Shown here: positions 11,549-20,639 of the stretch, in pieces | How the letters are laid out: every line of letters begins with the position of its first letter | Numbering within the stretch: the stretch's first letter is position 1 | Assembly (NCBI RefSeq): GCF_040869045.1 | Contig: NC_090320.1 | Coordinates: 243,474,978-243,538,977, forward strand | Reading direction: 5' to 3' | Length of the DNA stretch: 64,000 nucleotides | Source of the DNA: Eurosta solidaginis | Lineage: Eukaryota > Arthropoda > Insecta > Diptera > Tephritidae | Notes under the pieces: model-generated | Database searches by the model: none | What the model was told of the DNA's origin: nothing | What the model saw: the letters and a program-made list of their open reading frames with translations, nothing else | Made by a program: the position numbers and the translations under genes

Positions 11549-11597
11549 AATGTTTGTTTTGTTTTATGTTATATTTTATGATAAATATACAGTCTCC

Positions 11598-11627
11598 CTG
11601 ATGAAGATGAAAACATTTCATCGAAAC
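11598..11627 (+). ncRNA. Hammerhead-like core at Penelope 3' end
   Basis: CTGATGA (11598-11604), one A, then a perfect 7-bp stem GATGAAA/TTTCATC around an ACA loop, then GAAAC (11623-11627). This matches the conserved core of a hammerhead ribozyme, a motif reported in Penelope-like elements. The extra A before the stem and no obvious stem III make activity uncertain. The same motif is at 61409-61438. Confidence 0.45.
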
Positions 11628-11639
11628 GCGTAGGAGGAA

Positions 11640-12208
11640 AAGAGAAACCTTGTGTTTTGTCTTTATTTTATTGGCCGAAAAGCTCCAAATAATTACAAAA
11701 CAAAATGAAACAAAACAAAATTAAATTAATAAATAAAATAAAATGAATTCCGAAATATTAAAATAATAATAAAATTATTTCGAATTTCGTAATCATCAGA
11801 TAAAACTGTATCGTCTTGTCTTTCATCATTTCAGATTGTAGGCAAATATTTTGGTCACATAACAAAAACCAACAATAATTCTTCAAGTAGATTGGCACTC
11901 AATTGAGAACACTACCCGAAGATAGTTGTCTATAACTCTTTTAGCCGAGTCGGAATTCACAACAGACCTATTTTAATTTTGCAGCTACAACCAGAAGATG
12001 CTGGAACTTTAAGCAAACAATTATAATAAATCTCTGACAAAAACTAGAGAACTTTTCGTAAATCGACTTAGCCTATCTGAAATACATTAAGCCAAGTGAA
12101 ATTTATCTCAAGCGGGCAGTTTGTATTTGAATTTCGCAGTTGCAAGTTAAAAAATACCTAATTGTGCGCATAAAATTTAAATTAGCGCGTTCAAAAGAAA
12201 ACAAAAAC
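11640..12208. other. Region upstream of MBF2-like gene 1
   Basis: An A-rich tract (about 11695-11765) is followed by sequence shared almost base for base with 61460-61993. It probably contains the promoter and 5' UTR of the gene. No confident TATA box or initiator could be assigned. Confidence 0.4.
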
Positions 12209-12665
12209 ATGAAATCATTTTTCGTGTTAATATTTTTAGCATTAATTGCGCTTGTAGCAGCTGATCATTTACTATTGGGTACATGTCTACCAAAAGACCG
12301 TCTTTTAACAACCAACGTCGTGCATTCTGAATCGGAATTAGGGTGCACGAAAACTACGAATTATACTTATGAACAAAAGGTTTGTAAATTAATGAAATTG
12401 TGAAAATTGCTTATGACTTTTGAACAAGGTGGATTAAAATAAACAATTCTGATTTTCTTTCACATATTTTTTTTAATAGAATATGAAATATCCTACTAAA
12501 ATTACGTGCGTACGAGTGATCGATCGAAATATAAAAGCCGCTGCCGGACGTGTTGAATTGATAAGCGGTGGGATCCGTTTTACTTTTATTAAGTTAGAGT
12601 TTACTAGTCAATTGAATCATGGCTATCATTTTTCTGTCAACATATATGGACGAGGAAGAATTTAG
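12209..12665 (+). CDS. Small secreted MBF2-family protein, copy 1
   Basis: Two exons, 12209-12379 and 12480-12665, are joined in frame across a 100-bp intron (donor AAG|GTTTGT, acceptor TTTAATAG|A), giving 118 residues. Residues 1-18 form a signal peptide (MKSFFVLIFLALIALVAA). The rest follows the insect MBF2 family pattern: LLLGTC near the start, a TYEQK segment, ITCVRVIDRN, VELISGGI, and the closing SQLNHGYHFSVNIYGR. Known family members include Bombyx MBF2, described as a co-activator, but many are predicted to be secreted and of unknown role. Compared with copy 2 the C-terminus ends early (GRGRI) because of a small insertion before the shared KDCKEEIK-encoding bases. The start was chosen because it gives the signal peptide and is shared with copy 2. 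Transcription is unproven. Confidence 0.8.
12380..12479 (+). other. Intron of MBF2-like gene 1
   Basis: GT..AG intron, 100 bp, with a T-rich stretch before AG. The corresponding intron in copy 2 is 87 bp (62168-62254). Confidence 0.8.
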
Positions 12666-12785
12666 TTCCCCAAAGATTGTAAAGAAGAAATAAAATATAA
12701 CTTACCTTTGTCAATTTTAATGAGTTATATAAATAAATAAAGGCAAAAACAGAAACACTGAATTAAGCAGCAATCATAAAGAAGA

Positions 12786-12860
12786 AGCCATAGCCTAATG
12801 GTAGCGCTGCGGGAAGAGAAATCTGACAGATCAAGTTTGAATCTCAGTTCGAGGTGAATA
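12786..12860 (+). repeat. tRNA-like sequence (SINE head or tRNA pseudogene)
   Basis: A box-A-like TAGCCTAATGG at 12791-12801 is followed 31 bases later by a box-B-like AGTTTGAATCT at 12833-12843. Acceptor and anticodon stems do not pair, so it is not a working tRNA gene. The same sequence occurs at 62605-62675, so it predates the duplication. Confidence 0.5.
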
Positions 12861-12861
12861 T

Positions 12862-13454
12862 AATTTCTTATTTTATAGATAATCTAATAATAACGCCTAG
12901 CTAGTGAAAACTTTGGTTAGAGGCTACTCCATGTAAACACCGTGCTGTACAGATTAGTAGACATTTAGCGAAAGGGACTACGGCTTATCTCAAATAAAGA
13001 GACATTTGTATGTCCCATGTATAGAAATTTACATTAAAGCTTTATTTATCTCCTATCTAAGAAATTGGATTGGTCGAATTTTTGACCCCAGGCAGTACTA
13101 ATTAATAATAAAAATACTTCACAAAAAGCACAAAATGTATCCCATTCAAGTTGGGGTCATCTGGCAAAATGGAATGAATATAAATCGCCGTTGTACCTCA
13201 ATCTGACCGGTGGTCTATGCCAGTTAAGTATAGGCGCACCTTTCAATTATGTTTCTGTTACTTAAAGCTTTTGTAAAATGTTATTTACCCTGAATTATGC
13301 CGTACAGTAACAAAGGTTTTACTGGAAAATAATAAATATTTCCGCCAAACTTTACTATATTTGTGTCAAAATTCATAACAAAGGGGTTTCGAGGTCGCTG
13401 ATTACGAAATAGAAATTTGGTTTGAGAAAGTTCAAACAATAACCCGATAATATG
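12862..13454. other. Non-coding duplicated sequence
   Basis: Shared with 62680-63730 apart from insertions in copy 2, including the SINE at 63164-63388. The empty SINE site, AATGAATATAAA, is at 13173-13184. No gene was supported. Confidence 0.6.
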
Positions 13455-13530
13455 CAGGCTACGCGTAATTGGCCATGGGTGAAACACGAGTTGGTAAGAT
13501 CGACTTCTGCTACAGCTAATGACAGTTTTT
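13455..13530 (-). pseudogene. Helitron helicase C-terminal fragment
   Basis: The minus strand reads through VISC..SRSYQL and, in the next frame, the equivalent of NSCFTHGQL, motif VI of the PIF1-type helicase of Helitrons. It is cut at 13530/13531 by A2. The upstream helicase piece of the same copy is at 15108-15135. The same junction recurs at 63807/63808. Confidence 0.7.
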
Positions 13531-15005
13531 ATACTCAGCTGAACAGAGCTTACAGAGTATATTAATTTTTTTTCGCATAACAGTAATCCGTAACGGCATA
13601 AACTAATCGAGATAGATAAAGACTTCTATATATCAAAATGATCTGGGCGAAAAAAGAAATTCATTTAGCCATGTCCGTCCGTCCGTCTGTCCGTCCGTCC
13701 GTAAACACGATAACTTGAGTATCTTGACTGAGGTATCTTAATGAAATTTGGTATGAAGTTCCTGGGCACTCATCCCAGATCGCTATTTGAAATGAACGAA
13801 ATCGGACGATAACCACGCCCTCTTTTTCGATATCGAATATTTCGAAAAACCGAAAAAGTGCGATAATTCATTACCCAAGACGGATAAAGCGATGAAACTT
13901 AGTAGATGGATTGACCTTATGACGCAGAATAGCAAATTAGTAAAATTTTGGACAATGGGAGTGGCACCGCCCACTTTTAAAAGAAGGTTATTTAAAAGTT
14001 TTGCAAGCTGTAATTTGGCAGTCGTTGAAGATATCGTGATGAAATTTGGCAGTAACGTTACTCCTATTACTATATGTGTGCCCTTTTTCATTTAATTCGT
14101 CTAGAATACTTTTAATGCCATAAGTCGAACAAAAATTTACCAATCCTTGTTAAATCTGGTATACGCATAGATTCTAAGACGATAATTGTTTTCTGTGAAA
14201 ATGGGTGAAATCGGTTGAAGCCACGCCCAGATTTTATGCACAGTCGACCGTCCGTCCTTCCGCTCGGCCGTTAACACGATAACTTGAGCAAAAATCGATA
14301 TATCTTTACTAAACTCAGTTCACGTACTTATCTGAGCCCACTTTATCTTGGTATTAAAAACGGGCGAAATCCGACTATGACCACGCCCACTTTTCGATAT
14401 CGAAAATTTGGAAAAATGAAAAAAAATGCCATAATTCTATACCAAATACGAAAAAGGGGATGAAACATTGTAATCGGATTGGTTTTTTGACGCAAGATAT
14501 AACTACCATATTAAATATAAAAAATGAAAAAAGTCCTGCAGGGCGAAATCGAAAGCCCTTGGAATCATGGCAGGAATACTGTTTTTGGTAATACATACAT
14601 AAATAAATTAGTGGTACCCGACAGATGAAGTTGTGGGTCACCCTGGTCCCCATTTTGATCGATATATCGAAAACGCCTTGACGTATACAACTATGGCCCA
14701 CTCCCTTTTAAAACCCTCATTAATACCTTTAATTTGATACCCATATCATACAAACAAATATTAGAGTCACCCCTGGTCCACCGTTATGGCGATATCTCGA
14801 AAAGGCGTCCACCTATAGAACTATGGCCCACTCCCTTCTAAAATACTCTTTAATATCTTCCATTTGATATACATGTCATGCAAACACATTCCAAGGTTAC
14901 CCTAGGTTCATTTTCCTACATGGTGATTTTCCCTTATTTCGTCTCCAAAGCTCTCAAATGAGTATATAATGTTCGGTTACAACCGAACTTAGCCTTCCTT
15001 ACTTG
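13531..15005 (+). mobile_element. Family A element A2 (short array)
   Basis: Complete-looking copy: subterminal ACTCAGCTGA near 13535, GTCC microsatellite near 13676-13702, the TTCGATATCGAA palindrome, GGGCGTGG modules, two to three 130-bp monomers at 14640-14900, hairpin GTTCGG/CCGAAC in 14971-14988, and the terminus CTTACTTG at 15005. It interrupts a CAA-tailed retroposon that itself lies in a Helitron helicase pseudogene. Confidence 0.75.
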
Positions 15006-15135
15006 TTGTATGATACATTCATATTTGTAACAGGACTCCCCTCACGTAGGTGAGGTTGACAAACGGGTTGCGGAAACACTGAAGCTATTAAGGTTTGTAT
15101 TGCACTTATCAATCCCTTGAATCACAGCTAATGAC
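15006..15135 (-). mobile_element. CAA-tailed retroposon inside a Helitron helicase fragment (minus copy)
   Basis: The reverse complement of 15006-15107 matches the retroposon at 16682-16808. 15108-15135 is helicase sequence matching 16656-16681 (AAGCTCAAGGAC..TTAGCTGT). The helicase tail resumes at 13530 beyond A2. Thus the retroposon site is the same as in the plus-strand Helitron, so both copies descend from one interrupted Helitron. Confidence 0.7.
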
Positions 15136-15700
15136 CGTCCTTGAGCTTTTATATATATAAAATTCAAATTATGTATGTTTGTTTGTAGGTATAAATCGGA
15201 TTGCGCCCTAAACAGATCGGCCGATCAAAGCCAAACATGAATCACCCAATAGAAACCTTCCAAGGATGGTCGTAGGCTAAACATAACTTCAATACAAAAA
15301 AGGGGCGTGGAACCTACCATCCAAATGGGATGTTTGATACAGCATATCTCTGGAAGTATTTATGCAAGAACATTGAAATTCGGTAAAGAGTTATATGAGA
15401 TCAATCCCTAACACCACTAAGAAAATAAGGGGTGAGGGAGAAGGGGCGTGGCACCTCCCTTACAAATGCATTATTTCATACTGCATATCTCTGGATTTAG
15501 TAATGGTAGAATAATTAAAATTGGTATGGAGCTATGTATATGACGTTAAGTCCCAACAGCACCAGTAATATATGGAATTGAGAAAAAGAAGATAAATAGG
15601 ATTTCTCAAACTATGGCTGCCGTAAAAACAAAGGTTATTTCACCACGTAAAATTTGATTGCAGAGCTGTGTTTGGCTGTTATTCCATTAGTATTCTTTTG
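15136..15700. repeat. Non-coding region with a two-unit repeat of about 142 bp
   Basis: GGGGCGTGG begins two diverged units at 15302 and 15444, each containing GCATATCTCTGGA. No coding frame. It lies between the inverted Helitron pieces and may be the body of another non-autonomous element. Confidence 0.5.
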
Positions 15701-15717
15701 GGTTTTGTTATCTTTAG

Positions 15718-16885
15718 GGCTGATATTTTTGGATGCTCCTGGAGGAACCGGAAAAAAACATTTCTGCTAAATTTTATTGTAATTGATGTAAGAGCAAAAA
15801 GGGAAATTACTATGGCAGTTGCTTCCTAAGGTACCGCGGATACCCCTTGTGTGGTGGACGTACAGCTCACTCCGCATTTAAATTACAACTGTTTGCAAAC
15901 ATCTGATATACCTATGTGCAACATAAGCAAACGGTAAACGGCACTATGACTCATAAACAGTCGGTGCAAGTATTAGACCGAACCCTTAAGGATTTGAGTT
16001 GTAATGATCATCCCAAGGGTGGTGCTTTCCTCTTACTTGCTGGAACAGCCGCAGATGAAGTAAATGCGTGCTTTTTCGTCTATCGATGGCTTTACGTACA
16101 AAAATGTACTCACTTTAAAAATATGAGAGCTCATTTTGGTGGAAACACTTCAGCAGCAGCTTTTGATAAACGACTTCTTGAAATTGATTACGGCAAAATT
16201 CCTATTTATATTTACTAACAGATTTGATTTCCTTAAAGTTTTTGCCAAATTATGGCATCACCTCAAGCTTTAATAGCTAATGTTTTTTTCCAACTATTGA
16301 ATCTATCTTTACAAACTATAAATGGCTTCGATAAAGGGAATTTTTGCACCTTAAAATGAGGATGTTAATATCACTAGAACCGAGACAACTTATCACTCTA
16401 CACAGTCGTGGATGAATCCCAAGCTGTGCATATCCGGTTGAGTTTCTTAACTCTTTTGAGCAATCAGGAATTCCTTCTCATCGATTCATCCTTAAAGAAT
16501 GGCCCATAATATTTATGCTTCGTTATTTAGATTTTCTGCGCTTGTCATTAAAACAATAAATTTTATCGGAAAATTTTGAAAATAAAAATGTTTAAAACCA
16601 AGGATTTCATTGATACAGATAGATATGCCTTTCCAATTTCCTATCCCTATCAATGAAGCTCAAGGACAGTCATTAGCTGTAATTCAAGGGATTGATAAGT
16701 GCAATACAAACATTTATAGCTTTAGTGTTTCCGCAACCCACTTGTCAACCTCACCTACGAGAGGGGAATCCCGTTACGAATATTAATGTATCGTACAACA
16801 ACTTATTATTAGCTGTAGCAGAAGTCGATCTTACCAACTCATGTTTCACCCATGGCCAATTACGCGCAGGCTGCATATTTTTATA
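15718..16885 (+). pseudogene. Helitron PIF1-like helicase, degraded
   Basis: In order, with frameshifts, the plus strand reads IFLDAPGGTGK (Walker A, 15721 on), a VASxGTA segment, LCGGRTAHSAFKLQL, LDRTLKDLSCNDHPKGGAFL (about 15970-16030), a NMRAHFGG block, then pieces equal to the YPVEFLNS and GIPxHxxxLK blocks (16430-16500). It ends with GQSLAV near 16672 and NSCFTHGQL (16832-16858). These are the ordered motifs of the helicase half of a Helitron RepHel protein. The Rep (HUH nuclease) half is not visible. Multiple stops, frameshifts and a 127-bp retroposon make this a dead copy. Confidence 0.85.
16682..16808 (+). mobile_element. 127-bp CAA-tailed retroposon in Helitron helicase
   Basis: Flanked by a perfect 9-bp repeat TTAGCTGTA (16673-16681, 16809-16817). 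Shares TTCAAGGG and TTGTCAACCTCACCTA with the minus strand of 1308-1721 and has a CAACAA tail. Removing it restores the helicase frame between SLAV and the downstream block. Confidence 0.8.
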
Positions 16886-17216
16886 GAAATGTGGTGTAAA
16901 ACCCACGGGCATAAGATAGTAATGAATAAAGAGTAGATTATTGTTTTGGTCTTGTAAGCTTAATATGTAGTCGTGAGTTCATTTTGGCTGGGTATGGGAG
17001 AGTTGCCCGAAACTGTCAATACAATGGAAGGGCAGGGACAGAGAGTATATTAAGAGGAGTACTAACACCTGACTCCTCCGCACGCTGGTGTAAACAGTTT
17101 TTATGCACATCTTACTTTTGCATAGTTATCTGATTTGTTTGTGCGTTGCAACCCTCACCATTTATCGGTTTAGGTTTTTCATTTATTTGCTATAATTCGT
17201 CCGCCTGTTTATATTA
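16886..17216. other. Non-coding sequence after the helicase
   Basis: Possibly the Helitron 3' region; no CTRR hairpin terminus was identified with confidence. Confidence 0.4.
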
Positions 17217-17700
17217 TTGTAACGAATTTGGGGAAATTCCGCTTATTCTAAACTTTTGTTAACGTTCGAATAGCTAAACTGTTGAATAAATAACTCCAAT
17301 ATTCAATAACGCAAAATGGTCTTTATTAGACTACTTTGAGATTACTTCACAATAACACTTATACTGCACAACCAATAGCGTGCTTAAATCAAAACTGAAT
17401 ACTGACTACATACTCAGCTTGCACTGCTTTTATACTCTCCGTTGCTTCATTCGCATATTTCTACTAAAGTCTAGACGTTTCGCTCTCTAGAACTGCGGTA
17501 TCTTCTGCTTGGTATTTGAGCTACATATATGCGTGTGGATGTGTGAGTAACGACTTCGGCTGATAGCTACATGTGTTTGTGAGTATCTCTTCGTTGCCTT
17601 GTATGTATGTGTATAAAGACTCTTTGTATTTATTTTTTTTAATTCCGTGAAGTGCATGAATTATTATGTTCATATATATGCTCATACTATGGTGGATCTC
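17217..17700 (+). mobile_element. Probable solo LTR of a Gypsy-type element
   Basis: Starts TGTAACGAATTTGGGGAAA, the same start as the LTR stub at 49487 next to Gypsy coding sequence. There is no adjacent internal region. The right end was not resolved, so the end coordinate is approximate. Confidence 0.45.
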
Positions 17701-18410
17701 AAGAAGCAAGAACCCCGACCTACCGAGTGGCTAAGCCCGGTTAAAGGAAGCATGCACGCCTGCTCCGAGCTCCCTAGTGTCAGTTGAAGACTTTATATAT
17801 ATAACAATCTTTACTTTTATTTTGGGGTTGCCCAAAACCAATTATATATTTAATACTGCAAACTCAAAAGAAAATTTCGAATCTAGTTACTTGTGGTTAG
17901 GTAACATCCATTTGTCCCTGTACAATATCACAGAAAAGTACTCACATTTACGTTAAATATGAAAGTGCTTGGGATTTATGCCAAGACTAAAGACTATACA
18001 GCAAGTAAAAACCTTTGCTCATATATAGTTTTATTTACAATAGTACATACCACTTATATCTCGTAAACGGGTTAAGATATCGCAAATAATTTGCCTTTCT
18101 ATTAAGGCCCTCGTCAGCAGCTGTCATTTAATATCCATATTGTACAAATACTTTTGAAATATACCCGGGTCCATATATTGGGGTTCAAAACACTAGTGAT
18201 CAATGGGCTTAAATTTAAGTTAGACCTCGTCTGATGCAACATTGAAAATTGCACTCAATTCTATGCAGTACAAACATACAGACAGTCAGACGCAAGTTTT
18301 AAAAACTGCTGGTTTGGGTTCAAGAAGTTTAATAAGGATTCCTTCTATAAATTTTTCTGAACATATCTTGAATGTAAAGACATCGACCTGTTCGAATTTA
18401 TTTCAGTCAT
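17701..18410. other. Non-coding, nothing firm
   Basis: AT-rich. Around 18140-18180 a string close to the family A monomer (CATATTGTACAAA) suggests a very old relative. No gene. Confidence 0.4.
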
Positions 18411-18411
18411 G

Positions 18412-18515
18412 ACGGCTACTGTGGAGTGTGTTTAGCGTACTCCGCTCTCAAACACCGAAGGTCTTGGGTTTAAGTCCCGTGCAAAGCAACATCAAAAATT
18501 AAAAAAAAGTTATTA
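18412..18515 (+). mobile_element. tRNA-derived SINE head, truncated
   Basis: A tRNA-like segment has box-A-like sequence around 18427-18440 and box B GGGTTTAAGTCCC near 18470-18482, followed by CAAAGCAACATCAAAA. The same join is seen in the full SINE at 41217-41593. The SINE body is missing. Confidence 0.65.
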
Positions 18516-18770
18516 CTTTAAGGTGAATATTTTTTTCAATAAAAAAATCGTTTTGGTGAGTGAATAGTTATTCATTGCAGCTGCCGTTTTGTGGGGAAAT
18601 TAAGAAAGGAGCACTAATTTTAATTAAGTAAGAGCTTTATTTTCTGCAAAACACACATTCTTTACTGCATAAAAAAAATACAACAAAAGTTCTGAAATTT
18701 AACGAATTTGAGACATATTCACAATTATTTTCTCTAATTAAATTAGAGTTTATTTAGTATGATGGAAAAC
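18516..18770. other. Non-coding AT-rich spacer
   Basis: Nothing recognised between the SINE head and the LINE fragments. Confidence 0.5.
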
Positions 18771-18771
18771 T

Positions 18772-18965
18772 TACTTACTCCAACGGTTATGGCCGTCCAA
18801 CAACGCGCGCCAGTCGCTTCTTCGCTCTACCAACTGGCGCCAGTTAGTCACACCAAGGGAGCTTAAACCGTTTTCCACCTGTTCCTTCCATCGGAGTGAG
18901 AGCCGCGCTCTTCTTCTGCATCCATAGGCGGGTTCCGATAAAAATGCTTTCTCAGCCGGATCATG
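18772..18965 (-). pseudogene. 3' end of LINE ORF2, fragment
   Basis: Nearly the same sequence as 37355-37530, where the intact frame encodes the C-terminal RGRPPLRWKDQVENDLNSLG region. Only the last about 60 codons are present. Confidence 0.75.
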
Positions 18966-18974
18966 TGGAAATCA

Positions 18975-19985
18975 CCTAAGCATGGACAGCGACGATTCTG
19001 GACGACATGAAGAAGAGACAATTAAACGGAATAATAACCGACCTAATATCCAAAACCGACCACATCACAGCGGTTTTGAACTTCCAGATGGAGAACATAC
19101 GATATCCTTCAAGGGAAGAATGGGAAGAAGGCCTAGACAATGGCAGGGGCATTACAATCTACACCGACGGCTCGAAAATTGAAAAGGGAACTGGAGCTGG
19201 GATGTACTCAACACACCTACAGTTAAGCCAACCATTCCGGCTTCCTGACGCATGCAGTGAATTCTAGGCCGACGTCTATGTCATAGACAGAGCAGCAAAG
19301 CTGCTTCAAGAGAGTATGGTCTCCGACACCGACGTAACAATCTTTATTGACAGACAAGCCGCCGTAAGGGCATTAGATTCAAACATGATAAAATCGGATA
19401 TAGTGCGTAGGTGTCGAGCCTTGCTATAAGTCATCTCAATGTCTCCCTTTGCTGGGTCCCAGGGCACAGCGGTATTGAAGGGAATGAACTCGCAAATGAG
19501 ATGGCTGGGAAAGATTCTTATTTGGGCAAAAGTGATGTGGACAACTTCGCCCGACCACCGCTGAAGAATCCAGGAATATGAGAACAGGGCAACGGATTTG
19601 CTATGGACCAACAGGGTTGACTGCGAAGTCTCAAAGTCGTTATGGCCATGCTTTGAAAGGAAAGACATCAGCTTCCTTCTCAAACTGAACAAATCCGCGG
19701 TGAGGGTACCTACGGGTGTCATCACAGGACATTGTGCTGTCGCACCAATGCGCCGACGGTGGCGAATACCAATAAGCTCCCTCTGAAAAATTTATCAGGT
19801 TGAAGAGGAATCGATCTACAATTTTCTTTGCCGATGTCCGGGGCTTCAAAGAAGAAGGCTTAGATTTCTGGGCTCACGGTTCCTCGACAGCCTGACAGTG
19901 GTTGGGAAGGCGGATATCTCGCTTCTTTTTGTCTTCATCAGGGAAATCAAGTGGTTCGTTGAGGACCACTAGGAGTTAATGGGGT
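18975..19985 (+). pseudogene. LINE ORF2 RNase H domain and C-terminus
   Basis: Reads EWEEGLDNGRGITIYTDGSK (RNase H first catalytic Asp in TDGSK), then FRLPDACSEF followed by a stop. Across breaks it continues with FIDRQAAVRALDS, WVPGHSGIEGNELANEMAG (the last RNase H motif with catalytic Asp replaced by Asn in this spelling) and finally LRFLGSRFLDSLTVVGKADI. This order is typical of I/R1/Jockey-type LINEs that carry RNase H. Several stops and frameshifts make it non-functional. It directly abuts A3. Confidence 0.8.
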
Positions 19986-20639
19986 TAAATGGGGTGATGC
20001 AAAAAATACAAAAATAAAAGAAAATTTCAAAATGGGCGTGGCTCCGCCTTTTTTCATTTAATTTGTCTAGATTACTTTTAATGCCATAAGTCGAACAAAA
20101 ATTTGCCAATCCTTGTGAAATTTGGAAGGGGCATAGATTCTATAACGGTAACTGTTTTCTCTGAAAATGGGCGAAATCGGTTGACGCCACGCCCAGTTTT
20201 TATACACAGTCGACCGTCTGTCCTTCCGCTCGCCCGTTAACAGGATAACTTGAGCAAAAATCGATATATCTTTACTGAACTCAGTTCACGTACTTATCTG
20301 AACTCACTTTGTATTGGTATAAAAAATGGCCGAAATCCGACTATGACCACGCCCCCTTTTTCGATATCGAAAATTACGAAAAATGAAAAAATTTCAAATT
20401 TTCTATACCAAATACGAATAAATGGGATGAAACATGGTAACTGGATTGGTTTATTGATGCAAAATATAACTTTAGAAAAAAACTTTGTAAAATGGGTGTG
20501 ATACCTACCATATTAAGTAGAAGAAAATGAAAAAGTTCTGCAGGGCGAAATTAAAAGCCCTTGGAATCTTGTCAAGAATACTGTTCATGCTATTACATAT
20601 ATAAATAAATTAGCGGTACCCGACAGATGATTTTCTGGT

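Noticed and set aside
12786..12860. Functional tRNA gene
   Set aside because: Box-A and box-B likeness only; acceptor and anticodon stems do not pair, and the copy at 62605 has changes without compensation.
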